From Niabella sp. (GTDB taxonomy: Bacteria; Bacteroidota; Bacteroidia; Chitinophagales; Chitinophagaceae), in the NCBI GenBank assembly GCA_017744715.1, contig JAGIAT010000014.1, positions 96,791 through 160,790 on the forward strand: 64,000 nucleotides of DNA, in the 5' to 3' direction. The translations under genes and the position numbers were made by a program. The notes below the pieces were generated by a model. That model saw only the letters and a program-made list of their open reading frames with translations. It searched no databases and had not been told where the DNA came from. Positions within the stretch are counted from its first letter, which is position 1. The number at the start of each line of letters is the position of its first letter. This document shows, piece after piece, positions 35,652 to 43,969 of this stretch.

Positions 35652-36788
35652 TTAGTTAGGGTATAATATGGTAATAGCATTCAACGCTTTTATTGTTGCA
35701 GTAATATCGTCTCTTGTGTTAAACCGGCCCAATGAAAATCGAATAGCTGAAAAAGCATCGTCATTGCTTACACCCATAGCTTGCAGAACATGCGATGGTT
35801 CTACCACCGCAGCAGTACAGGCAGAGCCGTTAGATAAAGCTATATTTTTAAGCCGGCCTATAATAACATTAGCGTCGTGGCCAGGAAAACAAATATTGGT
35901 TACATTGTATAACCTATTTGATGTATTACCATTTACAAAGGCTCCAGGGATTTTCAATAAACTTAGTTCTAACTCATCTCGCAAGTTTACAATACGTTCT
36001 GCATCTTGCAGCATTTCTTTTTGTGCAATGCGGCTTGCCGCTCCCAAGGCTACAATACCCGGCACATTTAAAGTGCCGCTTCTTAATCCCCTTTCATGCC
36101 CTCCACCATGTAGTAAAGCGGGAAGTTTTATGCCATTTCGCACATATAAACCACCAATTCCTTTAGGTGCATAAAACTTATGCCCACTAAAAGATAGTAG
36201 ATCAACACCTAAATCTGCTACATCAATCGGAATTTTACCTACAGCCTGCGTGCCATCACTCATAAATAATGCTCCAGCTTCATGTGCTAAAGCGGCAATT
36301 TCTTTAATGGGTTGGGTAACACCCGTTTCATTATTTACATACATTACAGATACCAAAATCGTATCGTCAGTTAAGGCAGATCGCAATTCTATCAGGTCAA
36401 TCAATCCATCTGGTTGCACGGGCAAATAAGTAATCTGAAATCCTTTAGTTTCTAAATATGCACAAGTATCTAAAACTGCTGAATGCTCCGTAGAAACTGT
36501 AATAATATGATTGCCTCTAGATTGATATTGCTCAGCGACTCCTTTTATAGCTAAATTTATTGCTTCAGTAGCGCCGCTGGTAAAAATGACTTCGTTTTGT
36601 TCGGCACCAATAAGTTTACAAACATCTTCTCGAGCAGCTTTAACAGCATCTTTTGCCTTAAGACCGCTTTGATGAATACTGCTAGCATTTGCAAAATTAT
36701 CAGTCAGAAAAGGCATCATAACATCCAGCACTCTTGGGTCAATAGGTGTTGTAGCGTTATTATCTAAATATATAATCTGATCTCTCAT
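35652..36788 (-). CDS. sspA: cysteine desulfurase, SspA/DndA-like (IscS family)
   Basis: 378 residues of a class V aminotransferase. PLP lysine is Lys204 (SGHKFYAPKGIGG); His102 stacks on the cofactor; Cys324 in NGSACTAA is the persulfide cysteine; HERGLRSGT at 231-239 is standard. It would take sulfur from cysteine and pass it to SspD. Housekeeping IscS is the alternative, but no IscU or IscA follows; the neighbours are a GHKL ATPase and the sspBCD operon, and codon use is AT-rich like the rest of the island. It is transcribed opposite to sspBCD. Confidence 0.85.
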   Translation of the reverse strand: MRDQIIYLDNNATTPIDPRVLDVMMPFLTDNFANASSIHQSGLKAKDAVKAAREDVCKLIGAEQNEVIFTSGATEAINLAIKGVAEQYQSRGNHIITVSTEHSAVLDTCAYLETKGFQITYLPVQPDGLIDLIELRSALTDDTILVSVMYVNNETGVTQPIKEIAALAHEAGALFMSDGTQAVGKIPIDVADLGVDLLSFSGHKFYAPKGIGGLYVRNGIKLPALLHGGGHERGLRSGTLNVPGIVALGAASRIAQKEMLQDAERIVNLRDELELSLLKIPGAFVNGNTSNRLYNVTNICFPGHDANVIIGRLKNIALSNGSACTAAVVEPSHVLQAMGVSNDDAFSAIRFSLGRFNTRDDITATIKALNAITILYPN

Positions 36789-37048
36789 TATGTCAATAAC
36801 TCAAAAATACGATTTTCAAAGAGAGAAACCCGTACGGTATTCCGTAAACGTAAAATTAATTTAAATGCCAATAATTGTTATAAAATATTGAAAATAAATG
36901 AAGTGCTTAGCCTAACATTATAAAATAAAAAAGCGAACCCGGAATGGGTTGGTTCCAGTTTTGTATTAACGAAGCGCATCCCCATCATTGCAGAAGTACA
37001 GTTGCATATCCGGTTGCAGGGTTTTGCTTTATGAACGGGGCTCCTTTT

Positions 37049-37185
37049 ATTAACGGATGCCCGCGTGAGGGATAGAAAGGGCGGCCCCGCCGTGGCGGGG
37101 CCGGTGCGCAGCACGGCACCCCTGCATAGCCCGACCCCGGCCCTGGGCATGGGCCTTAGTGCCAGGGCAGGCCGGGGGCACGCCC
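37049..37185 (-). repeat. GC-rich structured element D, copy 2 (solo)
   Basis: On the minus strand it starts GGGCGTGCCCCC at 37185 and ends 'ctatccctcacgcgggc'. It has the helix CCCCGGCC/GGCCGGGG and an inner hairpin GGCCCCGCC/GGCGGGGCC (37085-37104). No xre gene is attached. It lies in inverted orientation to copy 1, so the two bracket the whole ssp island (24.07-37.05 kb). The segment 36789-37048 shows no gene. Confidence 0.65.
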
Positions 37186-37233
37186 AAAAAAAGAAAACCA
37201 CTACCCCACCAATGGCCCTTTTTAAAGCTACAT

Positions 37234-37258
37234 AAAAAAAGCCGCCCCCGTGGGCGGC
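37234..37258 (-). terminator. terminator of the minus-strand coiled-coil gene
   Basis: GCCGCCC (37241-37247) and GGGCGGC (37252-37258) form the stem; read on the minus strand it is followed by seven T. Confidence 0.85.
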
Positions 37259-37270
37259 CCTTGTGCCTGG

Positions 37271-37687
37271 CTAAAGCTCCCCAGGCCGGCGGTTTTGCAG
37301 CTCGGTAATAAACGCTGCCGTTTCCTCCAGCTCCCGCAGCACCCGCTCCAGGTCGTACTCCTTTTCCAGCAGGGCTACGGCGCCGTAGTTGGTTTTACGG
37401 TCCGTAAGCAGGGAAATGCTGTACTCCGTACGCCGCCGTCTTTTTTCGTGCTCCCTCTTAAGGTCGCCCTCCGGCAGGCCGGCAATAATACCGTCCAGCG
37501 CGGCCAGTTCTGCCTGCTTGGCCGCCAGCTCGGTGCTGATCTCCACGGCGTTTTCCGCATACTGTTGTTTTTGGCGCTCCAGGGACAGTTTTCTCCAGTC
37601 GAGGTCCTTTTGTTCCTTGCGGGCAATGCTGAGTACCGCATCAAAATCGGCAGCAGTGAGGAGCTGATCAAATGAATAATTAGCCAT
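37271..37687 (-). CDS. small coiled-coil protein of unknown function
   Basis: 138 residues, almost entirely helical with heptad patterns (LSLERQKQQYAEN, AAKQAELAALDGIIAG, REHEKRRRRTEYSISLL), soluble and highly charged. No domain is recognised. It lies 78 bp after the HTH/coiled-coil gene at 37766-38323 on the same strand and ends in a strong terminator, so the two are likely a small operon. Coding character is supported by the operon position and the terminator; no function is offered. Confidence 0.6.
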   Translation of the reverse strand: MANYSFDQLLTAADFDAVLSIARKEQKDLDWRKLSLERQKQQYAENAVEISTELAAKQAELAALDGIIAGLPEGDLKREHEKRRRRTEYSISLLTDRKTNYGAVALLEKEYDLERVLRELEETAAFITELQNRRPGEL

Positions 37688-37765
37688 TTTCTCTACATTT
37701 AAAGGGTGAATGAATACCCAAACCTACCCCGCCCTTTACACCGGCGCAATAGCCCTGCATTGTAT

Positions 37766-38323
37766 TTAAGATAGTTTAACATCCGCCCCGCCCTGCCGGG
37801 CAGCATCCTTTATGCGCAGGGCGGCCTGCTGCCGGGCTTTTAGGAGGGATAATTTATACTGCACTACCAGCTGCCTGTCCGGGCTGCAACTGCTCATAGC
37901 GTCCAGCACGTTCTCCTCCATATCCTGCAGGCGGCTCAGTTGCCTGCTGCCGGGCGCCGCCGCCTCCATAAGGTGGTGTACAAAGGCCAGCTTTTGGTGC
38001 AGCTGTGCATACTGCTGCTGCATTTGGGTTAGCTTATAAGCTACCCTTGTTGCATCGGCCGCAGCCCGCTGTGCATGCGCGTTCAGCGCTTTTTCTACCT
38101 TTTGCATGCGGGGTTGCAAAAAGGTTTGCAATTGCCGGCTGGATGTTGTTTTTTTTAGTGCCAGCTGCTGGTGCAGGGCCTCCAGCTGGAGGAGCTTTAT
38201 CATAGCCTCGGAAGGCAGGTTGCGCCAGCCCTTTTCGTACATGGTAATGGTGCTGCGCGATACATTTATAAGGTCTGCCAGCTCCCGCTGGCTTAGCTGT
38301 AACTGGATCCTTAATAACTTCAT
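37766..38323 (-). CDS. XRE-type HTH protein with long coiled-coil tail
   Basis: 185 residues. The N-terminus is an HTH domain (LQLSQRELADLINVSRSTI, residues 8-26), followed by about 130 residues of helical, Gln/Ala-rich sequence with repeated LQ patterns. It differs from the xre-unit regulators in sequence and length. It lies downstream of an array of TGACAC half-sites (38365-38457) that begins 42 bp before its start codon, so autoregulation is likely. Its partner is the small coiled-coil gene behind it. Confidence 0.75.
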   Translation of the reverse strand: MKLLRIQLQLSQRELADLINVSRSTITMYEKGWRNLPSEAMIKLLQLEALHQQLALKKTTSSRQLQTFLQPRMQKVEKALNAHAQRAAADATRVAYKLTQMQQQYAQLHQKLAFVHHLMEAAAPGSRQLSRLQDMEENVLDAMSSCSPDRQLVVQYKLSLLKARQQAALRIKDAARQGGADVKLS

Positions 38324-38364
38324 TGGTTGTGTTTTTTAAAAGATGACCTGTATCCGTCCCCGGC

Positions 38365-38457
38365 GTGTCCTTTTTTTGCTGACACTATTTTGGTGGACAC
38401 AAAATGGTGTCAACCCGTTTTGTGTCATCGCAATGCTGACACTGTTTTGTTTGACAC
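38365..38457. promoter_or_regulatory. array of TGACAC half-sites spaced by 15 bp
   Basis: Half-sites TGACAC or the reverse GTGTCA (or a one-base variant) start at 38365, 38380, 38395, 38407, 38422, 38437 and 38452. All gaps are 15 bp except one of 12 and one of 15 that spans the centre of a 33-bp near-palindrome (38380-38412, arms TGACACnATTTTG). This looks like a cooperative operator for the HTH protein at 37766-38323, or iterons of a replication origin. Confidence 0.6.
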
Positions 38458-38529
38458 AAGTTTTTCTGCAATTTCCATCGATGGGGGCTACTGATGCCGG
38501 TGGCAGGCGGCCATGCTGCCAGGTGTAAG

Positions 38530-38888
38530 CATTGTTTCATAACAGTTTTGTTTTAAATAAATAAGCGTTGTACCCGTGCGCGGCGGCAGCTGCTAAGGGG
38601 GCCGCCACATCACTTTGCTAATTTATTATAACAGCAGCGCTTAAGCGTGGCTATCGTTTGTGCATTTTATTACTTGTTGTATTCAATTCCTCACTTTAAC
38701 GGGTTGTTTGCAGCTTTGGTAAGCCATAGAGGCAATGGTGTGTGATTGTTTTGCGGGGCAGCGCGTAAAGCTTTGCCCCGGGATGCAGGGGGTCTTCCAG
38801 CGCTTTTTACCTTACGCTCCGCACCTCCGGTGCTGCTAACCCCGGGGTTGTATTTTTTACCTCCTGGGGTAATGCTGCCGGGTAATGG
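38530..38888. other. gene-free stretch with GC-rich hairpins
   Basis: No credible reading frame. Several hairpins can be drawn: GGCGGC/GCCGCC near 38582-38607, GGGGCA/TGCCCC near 38755-38781, GCACC-tcc-GGTGC near 38820, and the palindrome AACCCCGGGGTT (38839-38850) followed by T-rich DNA, which may terminate transcription. The whole resembles a remnant of accessory DNA. Confidence 0.4.
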
Positions 38889-39031
38889 GGGTGCATTCCA
38901 AATTGTCGCGCTCCCATAAACGTAATGTCACCCTGAACTTGTTTCAGGGTCTATTGAACGACAAAATGCATAGATGCTGAAATAATCCCGAACCTTCGGG
39001 ACAGCATGACAGCGACATTTGGAATGCACCC
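38889..39031. mobile_element. MITE-like element of 143 bp
   Basis: GGGTGCATTCCAAATTGTCGC (38889-38909) and its near-exact inverse GCGACATTTGGAATGCACCC (39012-39031) differ by one T. The interior holds two smaller hairpins (ACCCTGAAC..GTTTCAGGGT and TCCCGAA..TTCGGGA) of a kind common in Bacteroidetes intergenic repeats. No coding sequence lies inside. No target duplication was identified with certainty. Confidence 0.6.
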
Positions 39032-39100
39032 GGCAATAGAATACGAAAACTTTCGCATATATTTGAGGGGGTGATCATTTGCCCCGTTAACGTAAAAAAT

Positions 39101-40408
39101 ATGAAAAAAGCAGTAACCGCCTTTTTGATACTAGCCACTGCCGGTGCATACGCTCAACCTGTCAATAAAGTAGTTACTGCAGATATTGATAACTTTTGGA
39201 TCGCTTTTGACAGCATCCGGCACACCAACGATTATGCTAAAAAAATATACTTTATAAACAAACTGTATATCGAAAAAGGCACCGATGGCCTGAAGGCCTT
39301 TATAAAAATTGAAAACTATACCGATACGGGATATGTAAAACTTATTGATGCCTATCCCCGGTTTTGGAACGCGATAAGGCCACACACCTTAGCTATAAAG
39401 AACAAGACTGCTGCGCTGAATAAAGGAGTAGAAACCCTTAAAAGCCTTTATCCCGACTTAAAAGATGCCAAAATGTATTTTACCATTGGCGGGCTGCGGG
39501 CCGGGGGAACCACGCTTAACGACAAGGTGCTGGTGGGTGCGGAAATAGCGGCCGGTACGCCTGATGTTGATCTGTCTGAATTTAATACCGACTGGCAATG
39601 GCTGAAGAACACGTTTGCCAGGCAGTCTGCCGAAGACCTCCTGTATTTTAACATACACGAATACATCCATACCCAGCAAAAAGCAAATTACAGTTATCAG
39701 TTGCTTAATAAATCCATTAAGGAAGGCGCTTGCGATTTTATGGCGGAGCTGGTGCTTGGTCAGCCCCTGCAACGGCCCTATATATTATATGGCAACCTGC
39801 ACAGGGCCAAAATAAAAGAGCAGTTTAAAAAGGACATGTTTATGGGCTACGATGCCAACTGGCTGTACAATGGCGCGCAAAAAGGCGATACGGCAGACCT
39901 GGGGTATTTCATCGGTTATGAAATTTGTAAATCTTACTACCGGCAGGCAACGGATAAAAAGCGGGCGATAAAAACCATTATTGAACTGGACTATAGCAAC
40001 AACAAGGCGGTAGAACAATTTCTTACCCGATCAAAATTTTACAAAAAGGTAAATAAGGAGCAATTGGTTAGGGAATACAAAAAAAAGTTGCCCTACTTTG
40101 TAAAAATGGAACCGTTTAAAAATGGTGCTACCAATGCTGACCCTAAAACAACCGAACTGCGGATAACGTTTTCCAAAGAAATGATGCCGGGCAACTACTA
40201 TTCCTTCGACTACCCGGAAAAAGGGAAAGACTATTTCCCCATAAAAAAGGTAATCGGTTTTGAAAATAATAACAAAACCTGTGTGCTTAGCGTTGCATTG
40301 CTGCCGGGCAGGGAATACGGGTTTATTATAACGGACAAAAGTTTCAGATCAAAAGAGGGCTACCCGCTAAAAGCCGAAAAATATACCGTAACATTCAGAA
40401 CCCGGTAA
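39101..40408 (+). CDS. secreted HExxH metallopeptidase-like protein
   Basis: 435 residues from the ATG at 39101; the in-frame GTG at 39071 would bury the signal peptide. Signal peptide: KKAVTAFLILATAGAYAQ. The zinc motif HEYIH is at 186-190, and EGACDFMAEL (Glu208) supplies a likely third ligand, giving a gluzincin arrangement. The C-terminal about 100 residues (ELRITFSKEMMPG... YTVTFRT) look like an Ig-like SbsA domain. The protein is probably periplasmic or exported. The substrate is unknown. It stands alone between repeats. Confidence 0.72.
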   Translation: MKKAVTAFLILATAGAYAQPVNKVVTADIDNFWIAFDSIRHTNDYAKKIYFINKLYIEKGTDGLKAFIKIENYTDTGYVKLIDAYPRFWNAIRPHTLAIKNKTAALNKGVETLKSLYPDLKDAKMYFTIGGLRAGGTTLNDKVLVGAEIAAGTPDVDLSEFNTDWQWLKNTFARQSAEDLLYFNIHEYIHTQQKANYSYQLLNKSIKEGACDFMAELVLGQPLQRPYILYGNLHRAKIKEQFKKDMFMGYDANWLYNGAQKGDTADLGYFIGYEICKSYYRQATDKKRAIKTIIELDYSNNKAVEQFLTRSKFYKKVNKEQLVREYKKKLPYFVKMEPFKNGATNADPKTTELRITFSKEMMPGNYYSFDYPEKGKDYFPIKKVIGFENNNKTCVLSVALLPGREYGFIITDKSFRSKEGYPLKAEKYTVTFRTR

Positions 40409-40451
40409 AACCGTTTGCAGCAAAATGCCCTTCGCACTTCTGTAGTAAAAG

Positions 40452-40728
40452 TTTAAACGCAATGTGCGCAAAGAATCCGCTAAGGCCGCAATGGTAATAC
40501 GGCCAACATTTATATCGCTGTGCATGGCGAACCTTGCGAAAGCCTTGCGCCCGTTGCGTTAAAAAAAGGAATCCGGATCTGCGGGCTCTACACCGTTCGG
40601 CAATAAGATCATTAAAGCCTCCTTTGCAGTTCTGTAATACAGCTTTAACGCAATGCGCGCAAAGAATCCGCTAAGGCCGCAATGGCTATACACCTATATC
40701 GCTGTGCCTGGCGAACGTTGCGTTAAAA
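40452..40728. repeat. two copies of a repeat with TTTAACGCAA ends (family E)
   Basis: Copy 1 (40452-40564) and copy 2 (40644-40728) share 'aaagaatccgctaaggccgc' and 'tatatcgctgtgc.tggcgaac'. Each opens with TTTAACGC (one extra A in copy 1) and closes with GTTGCGTTAAA, so its ends are inverted repeats. Lengths are 113 and 85 bp. No reading frame. The flanks 40409-40451 and 40729-40899 show only a partial family C repeat near 40770. Confidence 0.6.
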
Positions 40729-40899
40729 AGAAAACCACCACCCCGCTGGTCAACGGTTCGTAGTTCGTCAAGCTCACCATGACAGGCTCACCGTGACAGC
40801 AAATGCACACTTCCGCCACGCGAACATAAAACCGGCCAGGCAAAGCCCAGAAGATCAAGGCACTCATAAGGCATTGATACTGATTTACATATTAGCAAC

Positions 40900-40938
40900 T
40901 TTTAGTAATAAATTTCTTACTAAAAATTAGTAAATTTG
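40900..40938 (+). promoter_or_regulatory. inverted repeat and -7 box of the PIN toxin-antitoxin operon
   Basis: TTTTAGTAA (40900-40908) and TTACTAAAA (40917-40925) are perfect inverted arms; a third half-site ATTAGTAA runs into TAAATTTG (40931-40938), a match to the -7 consensus. The start codon follows 14 bp later. Binding of the antitoxin here would repress the pair. Confidence 0.6.
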
Positions 40939-40952
40939 TACAAATAGATTTT

Positions 40953-41168
40953 ATGGCAATGGTACAGCAAACATCCACATTTGCAGAAATGGTAGATAAG
41001 CTGCGATTTAAAAGTGAGGAGGAATTAAAGCAATTATATCTGATCTTTTTTCAGGAAGAACTGGAAAATGAATGGAAGACTATTACCAAAGATGTAGATA
41101 TGGAAGGTGTTTCGGAAGAAGTGATTGTTGCTACCATCATGGCAAACCGGTATAAGAACCATGTATAA
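40953..41168 (+). CDS. antitoxin of a PIN-domain module
   Basis: 71 residues. Acidic and helical (EEELKQLYLIFFQEELENEW), with no clear DNA-binding fold, though the N-terminus may form one. It is called from context: its last 8 nt overlap the start of a PIN-domain gene and a palindromic promoter lies in front. The ending EEVIVATIMANRYKNHV would form the toxin-contacting tail. Weakly conserved families of this type are common beside COG1569 toxins. Confidence 0.65.
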   Translation: MAMVQQTSTFAEMVDKLRFKSEEELKQLYLIFFQEELENEWKTITKDVDMEGVSEEVIVATIMANRYKNHV

Positions 41169-41556
41169 AATCATTATTGACGCTAACGTATGGATCAAAT
41201 ATGCCAGAACTAAAGATATTGCACCGCTTCTTAGACGACTTATAATTTACCGCTTGCAACCGGTTGTTAACAGTTATTTACTGGCAGAAATATTTGAAGC
41301 ATTGGTGGATAATAATTGGATGCATGCAGCAGACGCCAGCAAGGTAATTACTTTTATTTCAAAAATTTCTATTGTAACTGCAGAAAGAGCTACTTACCAG
41401 CTGAGTCCTGATGCTGAAGATAATTACCTCCTTGATCTTGCCGTACAAAATAATTGCGCGTTTATTATTACAGACGACACAAGATTATTGGAAAAGAAAT
41501 TTCCTAAATTTTATATTCATAAATCATCCTGGTTTTTAAAAAAATTCCCTCTCTAA
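41161..41556 (+). CDS. PIN-domain toxin (COG1569-like)
   Basis: 131 residues from the ATG at 41161, overlapping the antitoxin by 8 nt. The PIN acidic residues are present: Asp7 (IIIDANVWI), Glu43 (LLAEIFEAL), Asp87/Asp92 (AEDNYLLDLA) and Asp105/Asp106 (ITDDTRLL). Such toxins cleave RNA using Mg ions. The order D-E-D-D is intact, so activity is expected. VapC of the classical type is an alternative family. Confidence 0.82.
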   Translation: MYKIIIDANVWIKYARTKDIAPLLRRLIIYRLQPVVNSYLLAEIFEALVDNNWMHAADASKVITFISKISIVTAERATYQLSPDAEDNYLLDLAVQNNCAFIITDDTRLLEKKFPKFYIHKSSWFLKKFPL

Positions 41557-41639
41557 AACGAAGAACCTATTTAGTGAGCTGAGTGATCATGGTTTGTTGT
41601 TCGCCAAACTCACCATGACAAGGGTTTTCCGTTTCTTTT

Positions 41640-42085
41640 ATGCAATGTTATGGAGATCCTTCGGCTTTACTACGTTGCTCCCGATAGCTATCGGGACAGG
41701 ATGACGGTAGTGGGGTTTGATATGACTTCATAGCAGCGACAGATTACTCTCACCGTCATGTTGAGCGAAGTGTAACGGAGTCGAAACATCCCTGTAATAC
41801 CAAACAGTCCGATAATTGAGGGATCCTTCGGCTCCACTACGTTACGCTCAGGATGACGAAAGATATAATGTCATGGCTTTATTGCTTTTCACAGCGAATA
41901 AAAAATTCCGGATGATGGTAGCAGAGGGTTGGCAGGGCTGCATAGCAGCGACAGATTATTCTTCTACGTCATGTTGCGCGAAGTGCAACGGAGCCGAAAC
42001 ATCTCTGTAATGTCGAGCAGTCCGATAATTGAGAGATCCTTCGGCTTCTCCCGACTTTCGCCGGGATGCGCTCAGGATGACTGAA
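41640..42085. repeat. family C hairpin repeats (first cluster)
   Basis: Alternating blocks 'cgtcatgttgagcgaagtg' and 'gatccttcggctccactacg' recur several times. One block is close to the reverse complement of the other, so each pair folds into a hairpin of about 35-bp arms. 'catagcagcgacagatta' and 'cagtccgataattgag' link them. No gene is present from 41557 to 42169. Confidence 0.7.
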
Positions 42086-42169
42086 CAAGATTTGGTATAA
42101 AAAGTTGTTCAGTCATCCTTTTTAGTGATCAGGCACCATTTGCCTGATGCACTAAAAATCATCGCTTCT

Positions 42170-42912
42170 TCAAAATTGAATGGGCAATTCAAAGTCAACC
42201 ATTTTAGTACCGTCCTCCACTTCCCTGCCTTTCAAACTCATATAGGTTTTGCCATTTTTTCGAGCCGCCCTATGGTAAATTTATATTGTTTCATTTTTAG
42301 GTTGTCCAGATCTTTAAATGCATTTACATCAGGCTCTTTTGGATCTTCAAATACCCAGCTATACCCTTTCCACTTGCTTTTTAGTGCATTTTTATCTGTT
42401 GTAATGTTTAGTGTATCTGAAAATGCTAATTTATATTTTCCAAAAGTCACCATATTGTTTTTCAGGTCAATGATCAGGGAATCAAGGCCTGCCAATTTGT
42501 TGTGCGATTGAAAACGGATTGAGTCATTTTTAACTACAATAGCCATATCTTCTTTACCTGTTGAAACCACTTCCATATTATCCATAAAACCAATCAATTC
42601 CTCATATTCTTCTTTTGTTAAACCCAATTTTTGATCATAAGGCATCGGCGCTCCTTCCGGTACGGATTTCATATATTCTAAAAACCAATCATAATTTGCC
42701 TTAATTGCTGATTGCAGTTTTTTTGCTAGTGCTACTTGTCTTGAACTTTGTACAACACCGTCCATAATATCAGCCTTAACGGTTCGGTTTGGAAGTAGCG
42801 CTTTCAAATCGGACGGAATGTTCCCGGTCAGTTTCTGTAAATTTCCAGGTTGAGCATTTCCGCAACTCGTCAGAAAAACTAAAGATGCCAACAGATAATA
42901 TAGTTGTTTCAT
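42170..42912 (-). pseudogene. lipoprotein gene with a 3' frameshift
   Basis: From the ATG at 42912 the protein has a signal peptide and lipobox (LVFLTSC, then GNAQ). The body is of unknown family. The first frame stops at 42238 after LEKMAKPI. In the next frame the sequence continues KTYMSLKGREVEDGTKMVDFE to a stop at 42170. One extra A in the run of six A near 42255 would join them as LEK-NGKTYMSLKG. It may be a real loss, a slippage site or an assembly error. The extension looks coding, so the original product was about 246 residues. Confidence 0.65.
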
Positions 42913-42943
42913 ACACCTTTTTCGGCGCCCGGTGCCATTTTTA

Positions 42944-43852
42944 CTAAAAATAAACATACTCATATTTTTTATATAGTGTTTTATCCTTCCCTCCGCCCAG
43001 GTATTCTTTACTTATTAAGCCCCCTGGAGTAAAGACTTTTTCGGTTGTGGGATGATATTGCCCCGCCTCATTTTTTCCTACTTTATCACCGGAAAAAATA
43101 AACTTATATTTTATCCAACTACTATCTGTATAAACATATTTAGTTCTTTGGTGAATGTTCATTAGCCTTAATTCACCCATTGCCCCATATTTTTGAAACC
43201 GGGCTATTGTTTTTACTCTTCCTCGCTCGTCATACTGCAACGTCTCAGTAAAGCGCTCGTCTTTTGGTCCGGTCATTTGTTTAACGGAAACCATTCTGTC
43301 CTTGTTATCGTAAAAATAATTTTCAGCGCTATTCAATTCATAGGCAGCCACATCTGTTGTATAATAAGCATCCAGCTTTTTTGAAAAATTGTGCGCATAA
43401 TAAAAGTGCTTGGCAGTCATTTTATTTGATGAATCATAATAAAACTTTGTTAACTGCGCCGAAATGTGATTTGTATTTTCATAGCAATCGGAATAAAGGA
43501 CAACCTTTCCCTGCAGGTTATACAAATATTTCTGTATTTCTATAAGCCGGCCACCCGGGTTTTTATCGGAAACAATACTCAAAAAACATAATACCGTATC
43601 TCCGTAATTTTTATACTCGTATTTATATTTGAAGTCGCTATTTATGTGATACGATAAAACTCTTCTGCCCAACGTATCAAATTCAATAATCTCGTTTTGC
43701 TTTGGTGGGGCGCTTAGTGTATCCATTTGCTGTTTAACCCTGTTTTTAAGGATAATGCTATCAACAATATAATATTCCTCTAGCAAATTTTCCTGCGAAA
43801 AGGCTTTAGTGCATAATAAAATAAGGATAAGCAATAGTTTATAATTTTTCAT
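42944..43852 (-). CDS. secreted protein with YD-like repeats, unknown function
   Basis: 302 residues from the ATG at 43852. Signal peptide: KNYKLLLILILLCTKAFSQ. The rest is rich in Tyr, Asp and Lys, with loosely repeated strands of the type Y-x-Y-D-x-x-G-R (FDTLGRRVLSYHINSD, NYFYDNKDRMVSVKQMT, QYDERGRVKTIARFQ), as in RHS/YD-repeat proteins. No catalytic motif. It is 31 bp upstream of the lipoprotein gene on the same strand, so both may be an operon for an envelope function. Confidence 0.65.
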   Translation of the reverse strand: MKNYKLLLILILLCTKAFSQENLLEEYYIVDSIILKNRVKQQMDTLSAPPKQNEIIEFDTLGRRVLSYHINSDFKYKYEYKNYGDTVLCFLSIVSDKNPGGRLIEIQKYLYNLQGKVVLYSDCYENTNHISAQLTKFYYDSSNKMTAKHFYYAHNFSKKLDAYYTTDVAAYELNSAENYFYDNKDRMVSVKQMTGPKDERFTETLQYDERGRVKTIARFQKYGAMGELRLMNIHQRTKYVYTDSSWIKYKFIFSGDKVGKNEAGQYHPTTEKVFTPGGLISKEYLGGGKDKTLYKKYEYVYF

Positions 43853-43969
43853 GTTCTGCGTGGGTTTCAAAGGAAATATCTCTGACAGCTTGTTTTTTAT
43901 TTTTAAATATACGTCCAATTTGGAAATTGGAAAAAAACAACAACTGCAGGATCTGTTGATCCTATAAAT

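Noticed and set aside
35652..36788. Housekeeping iscS
   Set aside because: No isc or suf genes follow, and its neighbours and AT-rich codon use tie it to the ssp island.
24195..36788. BREX, DISARM or Dnd classification of the island
   Set aside because: No pglX/brx methylase, DISARM helicase or dndE/dndF-H genes are visible; DUF4007 with a single ATPase and PP-loop gene fits Ssp better.
36878..37201. 107-codon frame on the minus strand
   Set aside because: It lies over element D and reflects its GC-rich sequence; no conserved protein pattern.
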